64,000 nucleotides of DNA from Ancylostoma caninum (Eukaryota > Nematoda > Chromadorea > Rhabditida > Ancylostomatidae): positions 434,001-498,000 of the forward strand of contig JBAJFG010000352.1 of the NCBI GenBank assembly GCA_037903475.1, given 5' to 3'. The stretch's first letter is position 1, and each line of letters begins with the position of its first letter. Below are positions 50,689 to 62,426 of the stretch, one piece after another. The translations under genes and the position numbers were made by a program. The notes below the pieces were generated by a model. It saw nothing but the letters and a program-made list of their open reading frames with translations. It ran no database searches and was not told the origin of the DNA.

Positions 50689-51104
50689 TTGCAGTCCTTC
50701 TCAAAAATACTTGCCTCACGCTTCATCGCCCATCTGCTAAGCCGCGCCGCATCACCTATGCATTATCATACTCTGATAACTGTGCAGGACGAACGCAGAC
50801 CAAACGTCGTAATGGTTCGGGTAGAAATCCTAGCAGCAACGGTTGCCAGTTGCTCCCATCCTCCCCTCGATTGCTGCTCAATCTGTCGGCCCTTTAGCAG
50901 CAGTTGCTGAGGAACGGCAGCAATAAAGGGGATGATGGCAGCAACTGGCAACCGTTGCTGCTAGGGTTTCTACGTACCCGAACCATTACGCCGTTCGGGC
51001 TGCGTTCGCGCTGCACAGTTGTCAGAGTATGTACGTGGTGTGACGTGCCTAAGCTGACGGGGGGTTCAGCGTGAGGCAAGAATTTTTGAAAAAAAAAACT
51101 GTAC
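50689..51104. mobile_element. MITE, family M2 (long copy with nested palindrome)
   Basis: Same ends as 17010-17157 (GCAGTCCTTCTCAAAAATAC then TTGCCTCACGC; right end GTGAGGCAAGAATTTTTG then ACTGTAC) and the same interior word GCCCATCTGCTAAGCCGCGC. The centre carries an extra inverted pair: CTAGCAGCAACGGTTGCCAG near 50830, and CTGGCAACCGTTGCTGCTAG near 50945. The long copy is thus a larger palindrome. The short copy may be an internal deletion. Confidence 0.85.
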
Positions 51105-51890
51105 GGTTTTCGAAATTGGTATTTTAGTTGAGCAGTATTGTAGTTTTTACTGTTTTCGGGAATTTCACTAAGTAAAAACTTCAATTTGTATTTCTTTTTG
51201 ACACAACGAATAGTATGGCCTTAACTGTGGTTCATATTGTCTTTAACCTTTTTTCTTCAGAGGATTTCTCTGAAACTTTCTTTATGGGGATTAATTTGCA
51301 CACTGATCACGAATATGGTATTCTATTCAGCGCAACATAGTACGGTTCTCCCAAAAGTTAGTAAAACTTTGCATGGTAGGCTCTTCTGAGATAGTGACCG
51401 CGGTTATGACATCCATTTCATACCGCAGAGCATTTCTGTAAGTTACCGAAATATTACTGCAGATACATGTAGTTTTCACATGGTGGACACAGTAACACAG
51501 AAAGATTTCCTCGTACTGAAAAGATTTTAGAACCGTTATCAGCGCACTAAATATACCCTTGCCATCGTTGTAAAAATAAGGCACAAATTTGCGTTGACTC
51601 AAAGTGACAGAAAACGCAAAACATAAACTGTCGCAAAGTGTGAAACAAGATAATGTCAGATCATCACAAGCAACAAGTGCTGGGGAAGAATTTCTGGAGA
51701 GATTTAACTGGGTCGCCTCCCAGGGCCATATTTTCGAAGATAACATTATGAGACGAAAACACGTGCACGTTTCAAAAAAACATAATGATGCCGTATTGAG
51801 GTTCTCAGCATGTTCTATGCGACTGTACTATGAAGTATGAAATTAAGAGAGATTGGACCATGAACTACGAAGCAGGAGGGATAAGCATAC

Positions 51891-52018
51891 CTCTTGTAAC
51901 TGGATGAGGACGAAGAGCAAGTAGGGCAGAAAATCGTGCTCTCTGTGTAGGAAATGGAAGCGTGTAGAAAGAAGGATGAGAATGACGGAAGAACCAGTAT
52001 TCAAGCCAATGCCGAAAC
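51891..52018 (-). other. Exon-like open segment, possible relic of a fourth family member
   Basis: Bounded by an acceptor (CTGTAG, exon from 52018) and a donor (CAAGAG then GTATGC, exon to 51891). 128 bp, phase 1 in and phase 0 out, open throughout, encoding GIGLNTGSSVILILLSTRF. This resembles exon 4 of genes A and B (A: GIGFYFELVLKFILST). No neighbouring exons were recognised, so this may be a relic or chance. Confidence 0.3.
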
Positions 52019-53136
52019 CTACAGTCCATCAAGACGTCATGCTTTTGTCCATGGTGTTTTCGGATGAGGTAAAATTTTCATTATTAGCTCAATTTTCTTT
52101 CCTTCAAATATACTAAAACTCCACATGTAAAACTGCAAAATATGAAGAATTTCCATCAAATTTCGCTTGTTCTTTCTCATACTGGAGCACAAAAATCGTG
52201 AGAAGAGAAGGGGGTGGGGAGGGGAGCGAAATCCGAAAAATGAAAAAAAAAACAAAAATGAAGCGGTACAGAGGCATTGTAGAGAAGAGCAGCTGATATT
52301 TAAAAAAAAATCTTTCCGTGGAGACATATTGATTGCAAAAATGGAAAGAAAGAGAAACGGAAATGAGAAATGGAAAGCATGAAAAGCTGCTTGATGAACA
52401 CGCAATCCACCAAGGCTGGAAGGCCCTCAGTGCAGGAAGACAACACAAAACAAAACCATCAAGTAGTGGCAAGGGTAAACAATGCTCAAAGTATTCGTAG
52501 ATATAACCAAACTAACGGTACTATTTCATTCAAAACAGTAATTGAATTTTGTCGATGAAGTGCAAATGAGCATCTACTGAGCGATAGAAACAACAATGGA
52601 GAATCTATGTAAGGTGAGAGAGGATCTCCAAATAAGGTGACAGTTGAAGATGGAAGAAATAACGTTCATTCAGCCGTAACAATAACAAAATTTTCAATTC
52701 CAAGGAATACGTAACAATATTATGTACAAAACAGTAACGAAGCAGACCAACAACTAACATAAAACGCAAGATGTAATGAAACGTTATTAAAAATTCAACG
52801 AAACCTGTACGAGTCCCTGGTGCCTAATAAACAACTCTAGTGTATAGGGCTATTTATAGTAGATACTCGCGTAAGTCGCGCCTTAGATACACTCATTCGA
52901 TTTAATGACGACTGATAAAGGGCGGGTTTAGTCCAAGAATACGCAAAACCCCAAGAACAAGCGCAAGTAATGAATATCCTGCACGAGTGCGTCTCAGCTG
53001 CGCCTGAACTGCGTCAGAAGTGCGTCTGCAGCTACTCTTCTAGCCGAACGCGTGACTTATGCACGCATCTAGTATAAATTGTACTATAACGAATTGAAAA
53101 GAATGAAAGTGCAAAAAAAAAACAGATAATCAAAGC

Positions 53137-56100
53137 TCAATGTTTCTCCAACTGAGATCGCAATATCTTGTTGTGGTCTCGCAAATCCCGATTACTCATC
53201 ACAAGGCACCTAAAATGTGGATTTATATGGAGTCATTGAGTATTTCAAATATTGGTTATGCTATGAACACTAACCTAAACATGACTTTATATTGGGTGGG
53301 AACCGCAGGGTCTGCGTTAATGCTACGTAACACCTCATCCCACTCATCCACAGGTGCTGAGCCTGAGCCAGACACGTGGTGGGATGATGAGCTGTTTGAA
53401 ACCCGTGATTCAGTCTCCATCTGCAAAAAAAATAAGTTGTAAAAATATCACTGAATAAAATCAGAATCGTTCGGAACTAGATAAATTACCTGCGCAAACT
53501 TCCCGTCAAACCTTTCGCGTTTGACTTTTGTGTAGTCATAAATAGGGATATCGTCAGGCGGCCGATCTCGTGGAAATAACTTTAAAAATATATAATTAGA
53601 AGAGTACCTACATATTCAATAAGAAGACTACAAGAAACTTCACTGGTCGAGGCCCACGATTACGCGATTCAGCACTTTTTTTGAAGAGGGTCAAACAGGA
53701 AGGAGGAGAATCGGGCAAGTATGAGAACGGTGATACGATGAAGATATGAAGATGCGCAGACAATCAGTGTCACGTTGGATCCGGTGAAGCTCGCGCTGCG
53801 AGCTTCGATCACTGGAGCTTCTTGTATCATAGGTGTAACCGACCTTCGCAGGTGTCTTTCCCGTTCCCACGGGCTCCAATTTCACCCGTTTCAACGGAAG
53901 AGGATTCGCATCTTCCACAAGGTTGCTGCGTACTGAACCATTAGAACGTTGTACTCCTTCTTCAGCAAGTGGTACCTGAAGAAGAAGTGAGCCTGTCTTT
54001 CATTTTTTTCTCTTCTCTCACAGACGAGTCTTTTTAGACAGGAACAAAATATTCAAAATTTCAAAACATGCCTGCTTATTCGCGTTATCTGGCAGGTTCT
54101 GAACAGAAGCATTTGCTTTGTCGGCGATGACGATGTTCTGCCGCGCAAAAGCAGCACTACCCGATACTGGTGGCTAAAATGAAGAATATAGCAAAATTTC
54201 AAAAGCGCAATAAAATATAAGATGGAAGCACTGCTAGATGAAAGCTTTGTCTCATTTCAGAATCGTTTCTCAGATCTTCACTAAAAGGATCTCTCGAAAC
54301 TGCTAAACGCCATGGCACATAAGATTTCTTGCGAGACAGCAGAAAAGCCCGTTCTCCACTCCCCCTTCTTGGGGAGCTTGTGGACAGAGCAAGGTGGGAC
54401 GAGGTTCCTGAATGATGCGGACGACAGCAGAGCATGCGAACAAGTTCGTACTCGTCCCCACAAGAGTTCCTCATCAAGCACTCTCTAATAGGATGGAGAA
54501 CGCACATCATGTATGACCAGCAAATGGATGAATGGTGTGAGAAACCCGTAGTCTTGTCTTGCCTCCGCCTACAAACTCCTCAAAAGTTAGGATTTCGAAA
54601 ACGTTTTTCGGTAGTTTTACATGAAAACGTACACAATTGTGATCAGGACCTACTGGATTTTTTTTGTATAAGGGTCTCAAAGACAAACCCGTGGTGTGTG
54701 GCGCCTTTAGTGACTAACTATTTCGGAATGAGCAACACAAGGTGAGGTTTTTTTTTTTGCTCACCAACTCTACCATATGGTATAGGAGTCACTGTATATG
54801 AAAGGAAAACGTTGGTCGAAAAAGAAGCAATTACCGAAAGGACAAAAAAAAACGAAAATGAGACGTAACGATACCTCGGATGGAGCAGTGTCACTAGAAT
54901 TGATAGCACCTGTTGACGAAGAGCATTGACTGAAGGTTCTTTCTCTCCCGTTCTCAAAGGACTGTTGCAAAAGAGTCGTAACGCTCAGAACACGATGTTT
55001 GCAAGCATACAGGGGTAACTTACTAGGTGTTCTTTGATCCTGTTGTACGTCGGAATATAGTAGAAACTAGCGAGATCGCCTTGTAAGCCAACTTTCGTCT
55101 GACTTCTAAACACGAATTTACATAGTTAGGGCTTCCGCCGTACTCCATTGTAATGTATCGGCTATCGGACCGCCTTTGAATGCCCTGGGAAAGATGTTGC
55201 CAGAATCTCACCCTGTGCGCCTCAGCTACTAATAATCAAATACATTTCAGGCTTTCATCAGAGCTGTTTTCAGTGAGATGACTGCACTGTGGGAGATGAG
55301 TAGAACTTGCTCATTAAGATAATAAACATAAGACGATCCACGGGAACAAAACCAAAACTGTTTCTGGGAAAATGTTATGATAAAAGGGCGAAAAGAAAGA
55401 AACAGCGGCACAGCTCCGAATCAGCGATTCTTCTATCAGAAAAATAGTGCATCAGTGATAGAAAATCAAATGTCATTACAAATCTGCTTTCAGGACGGCT
55501 GCAAACATGGCAAGAGGTATAACTCTTGGCAAGAAACCCTGAACTCATTGCGAATGCAGTCATGGGGTAAGCTACAAATCGTCCTAACCGTAATTTTAAG
55601 CATTATTTCGTGTGAAGCACTTTGGAAAACAATTCTTGCTCATCAAAGCGAAGGCGGACGTAATATGACCGATAAAACTCAGTTCGTATGGTTTTCCACC
55701 ATTCCTTCAAAAAGTGTGCTTATACTTCTATTGTGTGCGCTCCAGTAGCGTTTTTCATAGCAGGTGAATCCTTTTCAGGTCCGTTTAAACCCTTCTACAT
55801 ATTTCTCTTCTAATAGAGCTGTTTGAGAGTTCAAGCGCTTGCTACTTACAATACACAAAGCAATATTAAACAGTGAGATAGCGGCCACAGAAACGCTTAC
55901 GAAAACGCTTACGAATCAACAATTTCAGGTATGGTTCATAGTTTGGCAACAGGTGGTGGTAGGATAGTGTCTTTGTTGTGACCCTAGTATCAAAAACAAT
56001 CTAAACCAAAACAGTTGATGTGTACAGCTCACATCTCCGCGTAGAATCTAGTCCCTCATAACTGCATGCTTACGCAACTGCACAGTCTACTGAGAATTTT

Positions 56101-57737
56101 CACGAAAACAGCCCCGGGGTCCCCGAAACCATATGAGGAAAACATGTAACCGAAAGAGTAAAAACATACCTCAAAGTATGCAATGCGTAAAGGGCAATGA
56201 AATGAGTGAGGCCGTTGGATATTCCATCCAACAGCTCCTGAGCTAAGTATTTATCATCGTTACAAAGTGCCCAAATCTTAGGAAGGTTTTTCTTGACTTC
56301 CTTTATGATAACAGCTGAAAACGACCTACATCAACATCATGATCTCATTCTCCAACTACGAAAATCACTTCACCGTATTCAAGCATTGGATATATTTCAT
56401 TTGACGCTAAGAGACTTGTTCCTGAATGCCATACGAGAAGTCTTTCGCTAATGAACTTGATCAATATCGTTCGCTAAAAATAGTAATAGTAACGTCTCAG
56501 AAGAAAATAAGTAGGGGACTGTAGTACCTGCTGTGACGAAAGCAACTCCTTTGGGACAACGTAATTCAAAACTCCATTCATGAAAGACATAAAAGATGGC
56601 TCCTTCAATGCGTAGGACCTGAAGCAATATAGGTAAATACATTGGCCTGATTACAAATTGTCAGCAGAGTTTATCACTCAATATAGTGTTTGTAGAATGC
56701 GTGACTTAACCACTCGAAAATCGAGGAAGGTCGCACGTAATTAGTCTGCATAAGGATTAAGAATCAAAGAAAAGGCATGAAGTAAATCTTGACGCTTTGA
56801 ATTACTGGGTCAGTCGCGAAAGTAGTAGTGGTAGGTATGGCACACGAACGCCTGTTGATAATTGAACTTGGTATGAACAAAACGCTTCAAATTTTCAGCA
56901 AAAATGCGGGAGTTTGGTGATCACAGAAGCTGTTAGGTGGGCGGGGGGGGGGAGAGAGGGAGGAAGTGGAAGGAGAATGCTCGTCGATGTTCGTCGAGAA
57001 CATAAGACAAAAGGATTCGACAGAAGGTATAAAAACCGTTAAGCACTTTAGAAAATTTGTCGACTCATGCTCCGAGTAAGGGGGGGAGCTAATCAGTACA
57101 AAAAATGCCTGTTAGTAAGTGAACATAGTAGACCAGAGTATAGCAAACTAGGAATAGGCTGAGGAGCATACTATGACATCCTGACGGCTCAGAGAGCTGA
57201 ACACTCTTTCATCAGGGAACAACAATACTGATAAAGTACAGAGAGTAGCAGCGAATAAGGTAGATCAATAACAAGTAGAGTGAAGAAAAAGTAATAACAC
57301 ACTCTATCGGAACACTGCCATCTTCGCAAAACTTCGGAAAACATCTCGTTGCTATCCGACTGAAATACAAAACTAGTAGACAGAGAAGGAAAAACGACAC
57401 CAAATAGTTGACCTACTCCGCATCCAGCTTCTGATGTTTCTCTTTGATAGTTCGTATTTTATCATGCAATTCAGAACTGAGCGGAGTACCATGTATCCGT
57501 TGAAAAGCGTTTTCCCCAATAATGAGCCTTAATAGAGTCCCAGGCTGCAAAACCGACACCTAAATAGGGGATTTCTCGGAATAGTTTCTCACGTTCTGAA
57601 ACGATCCTAAAGAAAACCAATCTAATGTCCAGCACCTTTTCCAAAATAGAACCATGCTTCTTCGCATACGTATGCTTCATCTCCTCGAGAGTTGGAACAT
57701 GATTCTCTGGATTTTCGAAGAGCCCAAATGCCCGCAT
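53137..57737 (-). CDS. Gene C: divergent third paralogue of A and B; partly resolved
   Basis: Third member of the family on the minus strand, 380 bp downstream of eIF3e. Exons supported: 57636-57737 (ATG 57737; HVPTLEEM), 57417-57559 (LQPGTLLRLIIGENAF; 143 bp, same as A and B), a small exon starting 57359 (end unsure), 56528-56618 (91 bp, same as A and B), 56374-56473, about 56170-56315 (ends HFIALYALHTLR), then tail exons 54072-54173, 53844-53975 (end unsure), 53490-53579, 53275-53420 (DEWDEVLRSINADPAV) and 53137-53209 (NRDLRDHNKILRSQL; 73 bp, same as A and B). Module 2, expected between 56170 and 54200, was not resolved; 54250-54440 may hold one exon of it. With the obvious acceptor, exon 6 hits a stop. 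Shifting the donor to 56369 and acceptor to 56297 restores the frame. A GC donor is needed at 54072. Function unknown; may be fast evolving or partly decayed. Confidence 0.65.
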
Positions 57738-58117
57738 AAAACTATCTAAATACCTATTTGAGAACTGGTTTGATTTAAAGGTTATAGACAGAGACAGTGC
57801 AATCACCTAATTTCAAAAAAAAAAAAACCTTAGCATAACCAACATTTATCAGGTTCCAACAGAACAACATTTAGAAACAGATGATCCCCAGCTTTGCAAC
57901 AAGTAAAGGAAAGCAATATATTTTCTAGTTTGTCAGCATCAGAGTGTTCTAATGATTCTTCACAGCGAATGTTTACTCACAAAAAGGACCGATAGTCGTA
58001 TGGAGAAAACATGAGATTTAAATTCATAGAACTAGAGAGAAAATCAGGAAACGAAGGCATAACCAAAAGCAAGAAAATCCAACAAGTATCGGTCAAAAAT
58101 CTATCGAGATAACAACA
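57738..58117 (-). other. Short spacer between eIF3e and gene C
   Basis: About 380 bp separate the eIF3e stop (58118) from the first in-frame ATG of gene C (57737), same strand. This could be an operon junction. An acceptor-like site (ATTTTAG type) is not clear enough to name. A poly-A tract at 57818-57829 precedes the C start on the minus strand as poly-T. Confidence 0.4.
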
Positions 58118-61100
58118 TTAGACAGTCGATTTCCTTTCAGTCCTAGCCTTTTCTAGCTGCAAGGCGATTTGTTGTGCTCGCAACGTTAACCGTTTCGTGT
58201 TTTCCATCACCTTGAAAAACGTGGGTAAAGAACAAAATAAAGAGTTCGATAAAGATTGCGGAACCATACCTGCTCATGAATACTAACAGCCTTCACTCCC
58301 ATAACCACCTGCCCCAGCTTACTGTCGATTTTGGCCCCATCAATTCGGTAGTTGCGGATAAGATCCACTATCCATCGCTCGGCTTCCACCTCAAAAATAA
58401 CTATCTAGTTAACACATTCGCGACAACGCAGATTTTCCGCTCATGGCCACTTTGGACCAAAGCGAGTTTGCGCTTGTTTCTCACCGGATTTGCGAGAAAT
58501 AGGGCATATTTGACATGCTGATCACAATTATGCCATCTATTTTACTTGGTAAAGCACTTCTGTAGTGTTACCGTATGTATACTGTAGAAACTGTAGAAAG
58601 ACCTTTTTCGATCAGAATTCAACCAAAATTTGCGCAGGAGGGTAATTTTACATACAGATTAAGAATATGAAATCCATTGTCTACCGTATCGCTTCACTGC
58701 AGGGTTACTGTATTCATACTGTAGGGACTGTGGAGAAGCTTTTCCATCAGAATTTTCCCGACACTGGAGTTATTTTACACTCTGAACTCGAATATGGCAC
58801 CTATCTCGAATATGGATCTCAAATTCGTGTTCAGCATGTCAAAAACTCCAACTGCCAAAGTTTCACTGAATTTGGTGAACAAAATGCATCTACAGCATGC
58901 CTACGGAAGCCCTACTGTACTGCGCTACGGTAAAAAATGGATGTCAATTTCGTACTCAGCATGTCAAATAACCCTACTTGCCAAAGTTTCACTGAATTTG
59001 CTGAATAAAATGCATCTACAGTATGCCTACAGTAACCATACGATAACGCTACAGTAGCCTTAGAGTACTGCTCTACGGTGCCGGACTGATGGCGTATTTG
59101 TGTTCAGCACGTCATGTGACCCCGAAGTTCAAATTTGCTGTAGATGCTGTGAGAAAATACATCAACAGCATCTACAGCATGACTACAGTAATCCTACCGT
59201 ACCGCAGTTACGGTACAAAATGGATGCCATTTCCGTGTTCAGCGGGTAGAATAACCCCTAGGGGCAGAATTTGGGGGAGCTCCACCTAAGAAAAAGTGAT
59301 AAAACGGATACGACCCACCGGTGGGTCGTAGTGTCCGTTATGTGTTAATGTGCAAAATTGTAACACATCTACCCTACACAAAGTGGAAGTAAAGAAAAAT
59401 TAAAATTCTCTATCTGTGACAAATTCTAGCAACGCAGGATGAGCGCAATAGAAACTCATTACAATCGCAATAAGATGTGAGCAGCATGTAAGAAGCATCA
59501 AGTTGTTAACCTGTGACATGTTGAGCCTTCTTGCAAGCATTTCTATACTGATGCACTGATGAATTCTGCAGAACATTTCGAAAATAAGGAGACGAGCTGA
59601 CTCGCGGAAGTCTGACAAGCAGCCGGTGAGGAAAAAGTCGTTCGACAACACCTAGAACAAAGAAAGAAGGATAATGCTTACCTATTAACGAGTAATAATC
59701 GGAGCATACCTCTTCACACTGTCGCAGTTTCTCCTGAGCCTCATCGAAATCGTATTTAATGTAGAGACAAGTGAGAAAATCGGTGACCGGATCTTGGTAG
59801 TTATGTCGTTCCTTGAAAAAAAAAAAGGAAACAATGAAATAAAAGCAAAAAAAGAGCATTGAGTAGAATCACTCACAATGTCAATGACTTTGATAAGGTC
59901 TTTGAGACTGTTCTTCTGTTTGTTCTTGCTTGTGACAACAGCTACAGCCAAATATCGGAGAAGATGTGGACACATCACCTTAACTAGCCTTCTCAAGAGC
60001 AAGAATAACTAAAACGCTGAATGAAAATTATCTCACCTGAATGGTGTTCAGATAGGGTTGTTGGTTCAAGAACATCTCAATTATATCGTCTCGACCTTTG
60101 GGATAGTTGAAATACACGAACAGAGCCCAATGCATGAGCCATGCTCTTTGATGGATCAGTTCCCACTCGGTATCGAAGGGATTGGAGTCGATGTATGCGC
60201 GAAGCTTCACTAAGTCGTCTCGTGCATGGTCCCACTCCTGACAAAAACAGAAAATGAACATGTTGTAATGTCGAACACAATGAGCATGAAAACGTACCTG
60301 TAGGAGGATTTCACTAGCTAATTTTCCATACAGAGCGTTGAGGTAATTCGGATCCGCTTGTGGAACGAGATTGCGGTAGTAGTAAAGACATACCTAAAAG
60401 ATTGGCTAGTGTGAACTAATGGACACATTGTGAATTATGCATGGATTGCCTCTAATCTGAGGAAAATAAGTATCCAGCAGCAAATGAACCGCGCGAAGAC
60501 ATGTGTGGGGGAAAAAGCGGCGCCTATTCAAAATTATTGACCCGGACAGAATATCCGCAGGAGCGTACAACTGCTGGAGGGCAGCATATCGACAACTAGA
60601 AACTCTCTTAAAATTAGGTGTAAACCCAAATAGCTAAAAATTTGTAAATGCTTATTTTTAGCTATTTGGGTTTATACCTAATTTTAATCAAAATGGTGAA
60701 AAATTGAATAGTTATAGCACACGATTAAGCAAAACTTCCACACACTGACAGAAAAAAACCTGAAATTGTCGGGCTTGTCCCAATCGCTAAGGTTGGCCTA
60801 GCCCATTGACGACCGCGCCCATTTTTGCGTGTCTGGCGCGTGGGACCAACGCCCCTTTCAAGAGTGCGGCGCCCACGGAGTTATACACCGTTACGGAAAG
60901 ATAGTTAGGACCAAAACAGATCTTTTTGCAGAAATAATTTGGAATCTAGTTCCAGAAGATTACTGGTATCATCGGACAAAAAAAAGGAGAGAATCTAAAC
61001 GCTTCTGGGTTCCATTAAGGCCGAAGGAAGTTTGTAGAAGGTGTTTTCAGTGTTTTAAGGGAGTGTTCAGAAAGTATACACGTTTGTACGGCTCTAACTG

Positions 61101-62426
61101 ACGAATAAGGAAGTGCAGGATGTGATGAACGTGTTTCTATGGAGGAAACTTGGCTTTTCTTCAGAATATTTCCATTCACTTCACAAAAACTGTAAAGTAA
61201 TCTCCCTCGATTTCAAAATCTCATTCTTTTCATGATATTTGTTGCAATAAAGGAGAACTCTTTCTTGAACCACAGTTGTTTCAGACCTTTTTAGGAAGTA
61301 CTGTACACATTTTATATGGGAACACTACAACATAGTTCGAAAATAGGGTCCAGTACCTGATAATAGGGGCGCGGCTCACCGGTGAGCCGCGCGGTCCCAC
61401 GCGACCAAAAAGGCGCGGCTCACCGGTGAGCCACGCGGTCGCCAATGGGCTAGGGCACTGTGAAAAGAACATCAATACCGTTTTTATTTTGTCGTTAATT
61501 GTGATCGAAACGTTGAATAAAATAATACTAAGAAAACACACCGATGCCGCAGTATAGTTGCCACACTCATACATGAACTTGGCATACTTGAATAGAGCGT
61601 CGATCATGTCGAGTTGGAACTGAAAGAACGTAACCTCCAAGCATGAAACATGGTTTGAAAAACCACGATTAACATGAAAGAATGTGCAACAATCATATAT
61701 TAACCAAACCGGTAAAACAATGTTAGAATAGTGTTAATGAAGCAGACAAAAGGTCCTACGTTATGATTTTGCTGCAAGAAGTCAAGTATCTTATTGTTCC
61801 CATCTCGATCGCGGGTGCTCTCCATTAGCTCTTTCACATCATCTAGTTCGAGAATCTCGATGACTGGATCTACCTGAATGGATTAGTGATGGAGGAAGAT
61901 AAGATCAGAACCATCAAATCTTGGAAATGAGCTAAACATAATGGTTGGTAACATATGTACGCCCAACAGCAATGATTCGGGGATGCACATGTGTCTGAAA
62001 ATTGCAAAAATAGGTGATCTAGGACGGACTGGTTTAACCCCTCATGAACATCCAACTTCACCATAACTCGAATGACAGAGAAGTGCTAACCAAACGAAAA
62101 CAAAATATTGTATAACCTACTTTAGCTTTGAGAATATCCCTCTCCTTAAGGACTTCACCCCTCTTTGTCTCCAGTTCCTTCGGAATCGGAGTACCCTGAT
62201 AAGTCTCAGTCAAGCTGTCAATCATATTCGTTTTCATAAGCACGTGGCGATGCATCTCCACAAGAGAAGCATCATCGTATATCTAAAAATCAAATGATTT
62301 CATCATAGCCGTACAAGCGAGAAGAAGCACGCTCACCTTTCTGGGTTCAATGAATTCTAATAAAGGTATTATCAAGTGCAGATCAAAGAAGGGAGCCATG
62401 CGTTTTGTCAAGTCATATTCCGCCAT
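58118..62426 (-). CDS. eif-3.E: Translation initiation factor 3 subunit e (INT6)
   Basis: Complete eIF3e, a PCI-domain subunit of the eIF3 complex that recruits the 40S ribosome to mRNA. Eleven exons on the minus strand: 62337-62426, 62121-62282, 61760-61873, 61542-61619, 60298-60393, 60037-60237, 59877-60008, 59710-59811, 59511-59651, 58270-58389, 58118-58210 (TAA). Every exon is a whole number of codons (all introns phase 0), giving 442 residues against 445 in human. Landmarks: N-terminus [20 protein letters not shown], then ELTKRGEVL-type helix ([14 protein letters not shown]), [72 protein letters not shown] (winged-helix part of the PCI domain) and [13 protein letters not shown]. No breaks. 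It is head-to-head with the ISOC gene (414 bp apart), which suggests a shared promoter region. Confidence 0.98.
58555..59290 (+). repeat. Tandem repeat array in an eIF3e intron
   Basis: Repeated units of about 120 bp with the core CCAAAGTTTCACTGAATTTG (58855 and 58980), ATGCATCTACAGCATGCCTA, ACGGTAAAAAATGGATG and GTTCAGCATGTCAAA. Related words extend to 59250. The same words (ATTCGTGTTCAGCA) appear in the palindrome at 18425-18900, so this is an array of a dispersed family. Open frames here are repeat by-products. The intron lies between exons 58270-58389 and 59511-59651. Confidence 0.8.
60608..60688. repeat. Near-perfect hairpin in an eIF3e intron
   Basis: TTAAAATTAGGTGTAAACCC then AAATAGCTAAAAA pairs with the right arm ending GGGTTTATACCTAATTTTAA. 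Arms about 33 bp with one mismatch, loop about 14 bp. Isolated AT-rich hairpin, possibly a tiny MITE. Confidence 0.85.
60790..61460. repeat. Inverted pair and GC-rich palindromes in an eIF3e intron
   Basis: GGCCTAGCCCATTGACGACC at 60795 is inverted at 61430-61455 (GCGGTCGCCAATGGGCTAGG). Within the right part, a perfect 24-bp palindrome (GCGCGGCTCACCGGTGAGCC and GCGC) occupies 61369-61392 and repeats with one change at 61413-61435. Together they form a non-autonomous element of about 670 bp. Confidence 0.75.

Larger units (their letters stand above)
49857..53136. other. Region between genes B and C
   Basis: Holds a MITE (50689-51104), a stretch with ATTCGTGTTCAGC-like repeat words (51290-51330), an exon-like open segment (51891-52018) and, near 52980-53090, a block rich in GTGCGTC/GACGCA words related to repeat R2. 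No complete gene supported. Confidence 0.45.
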
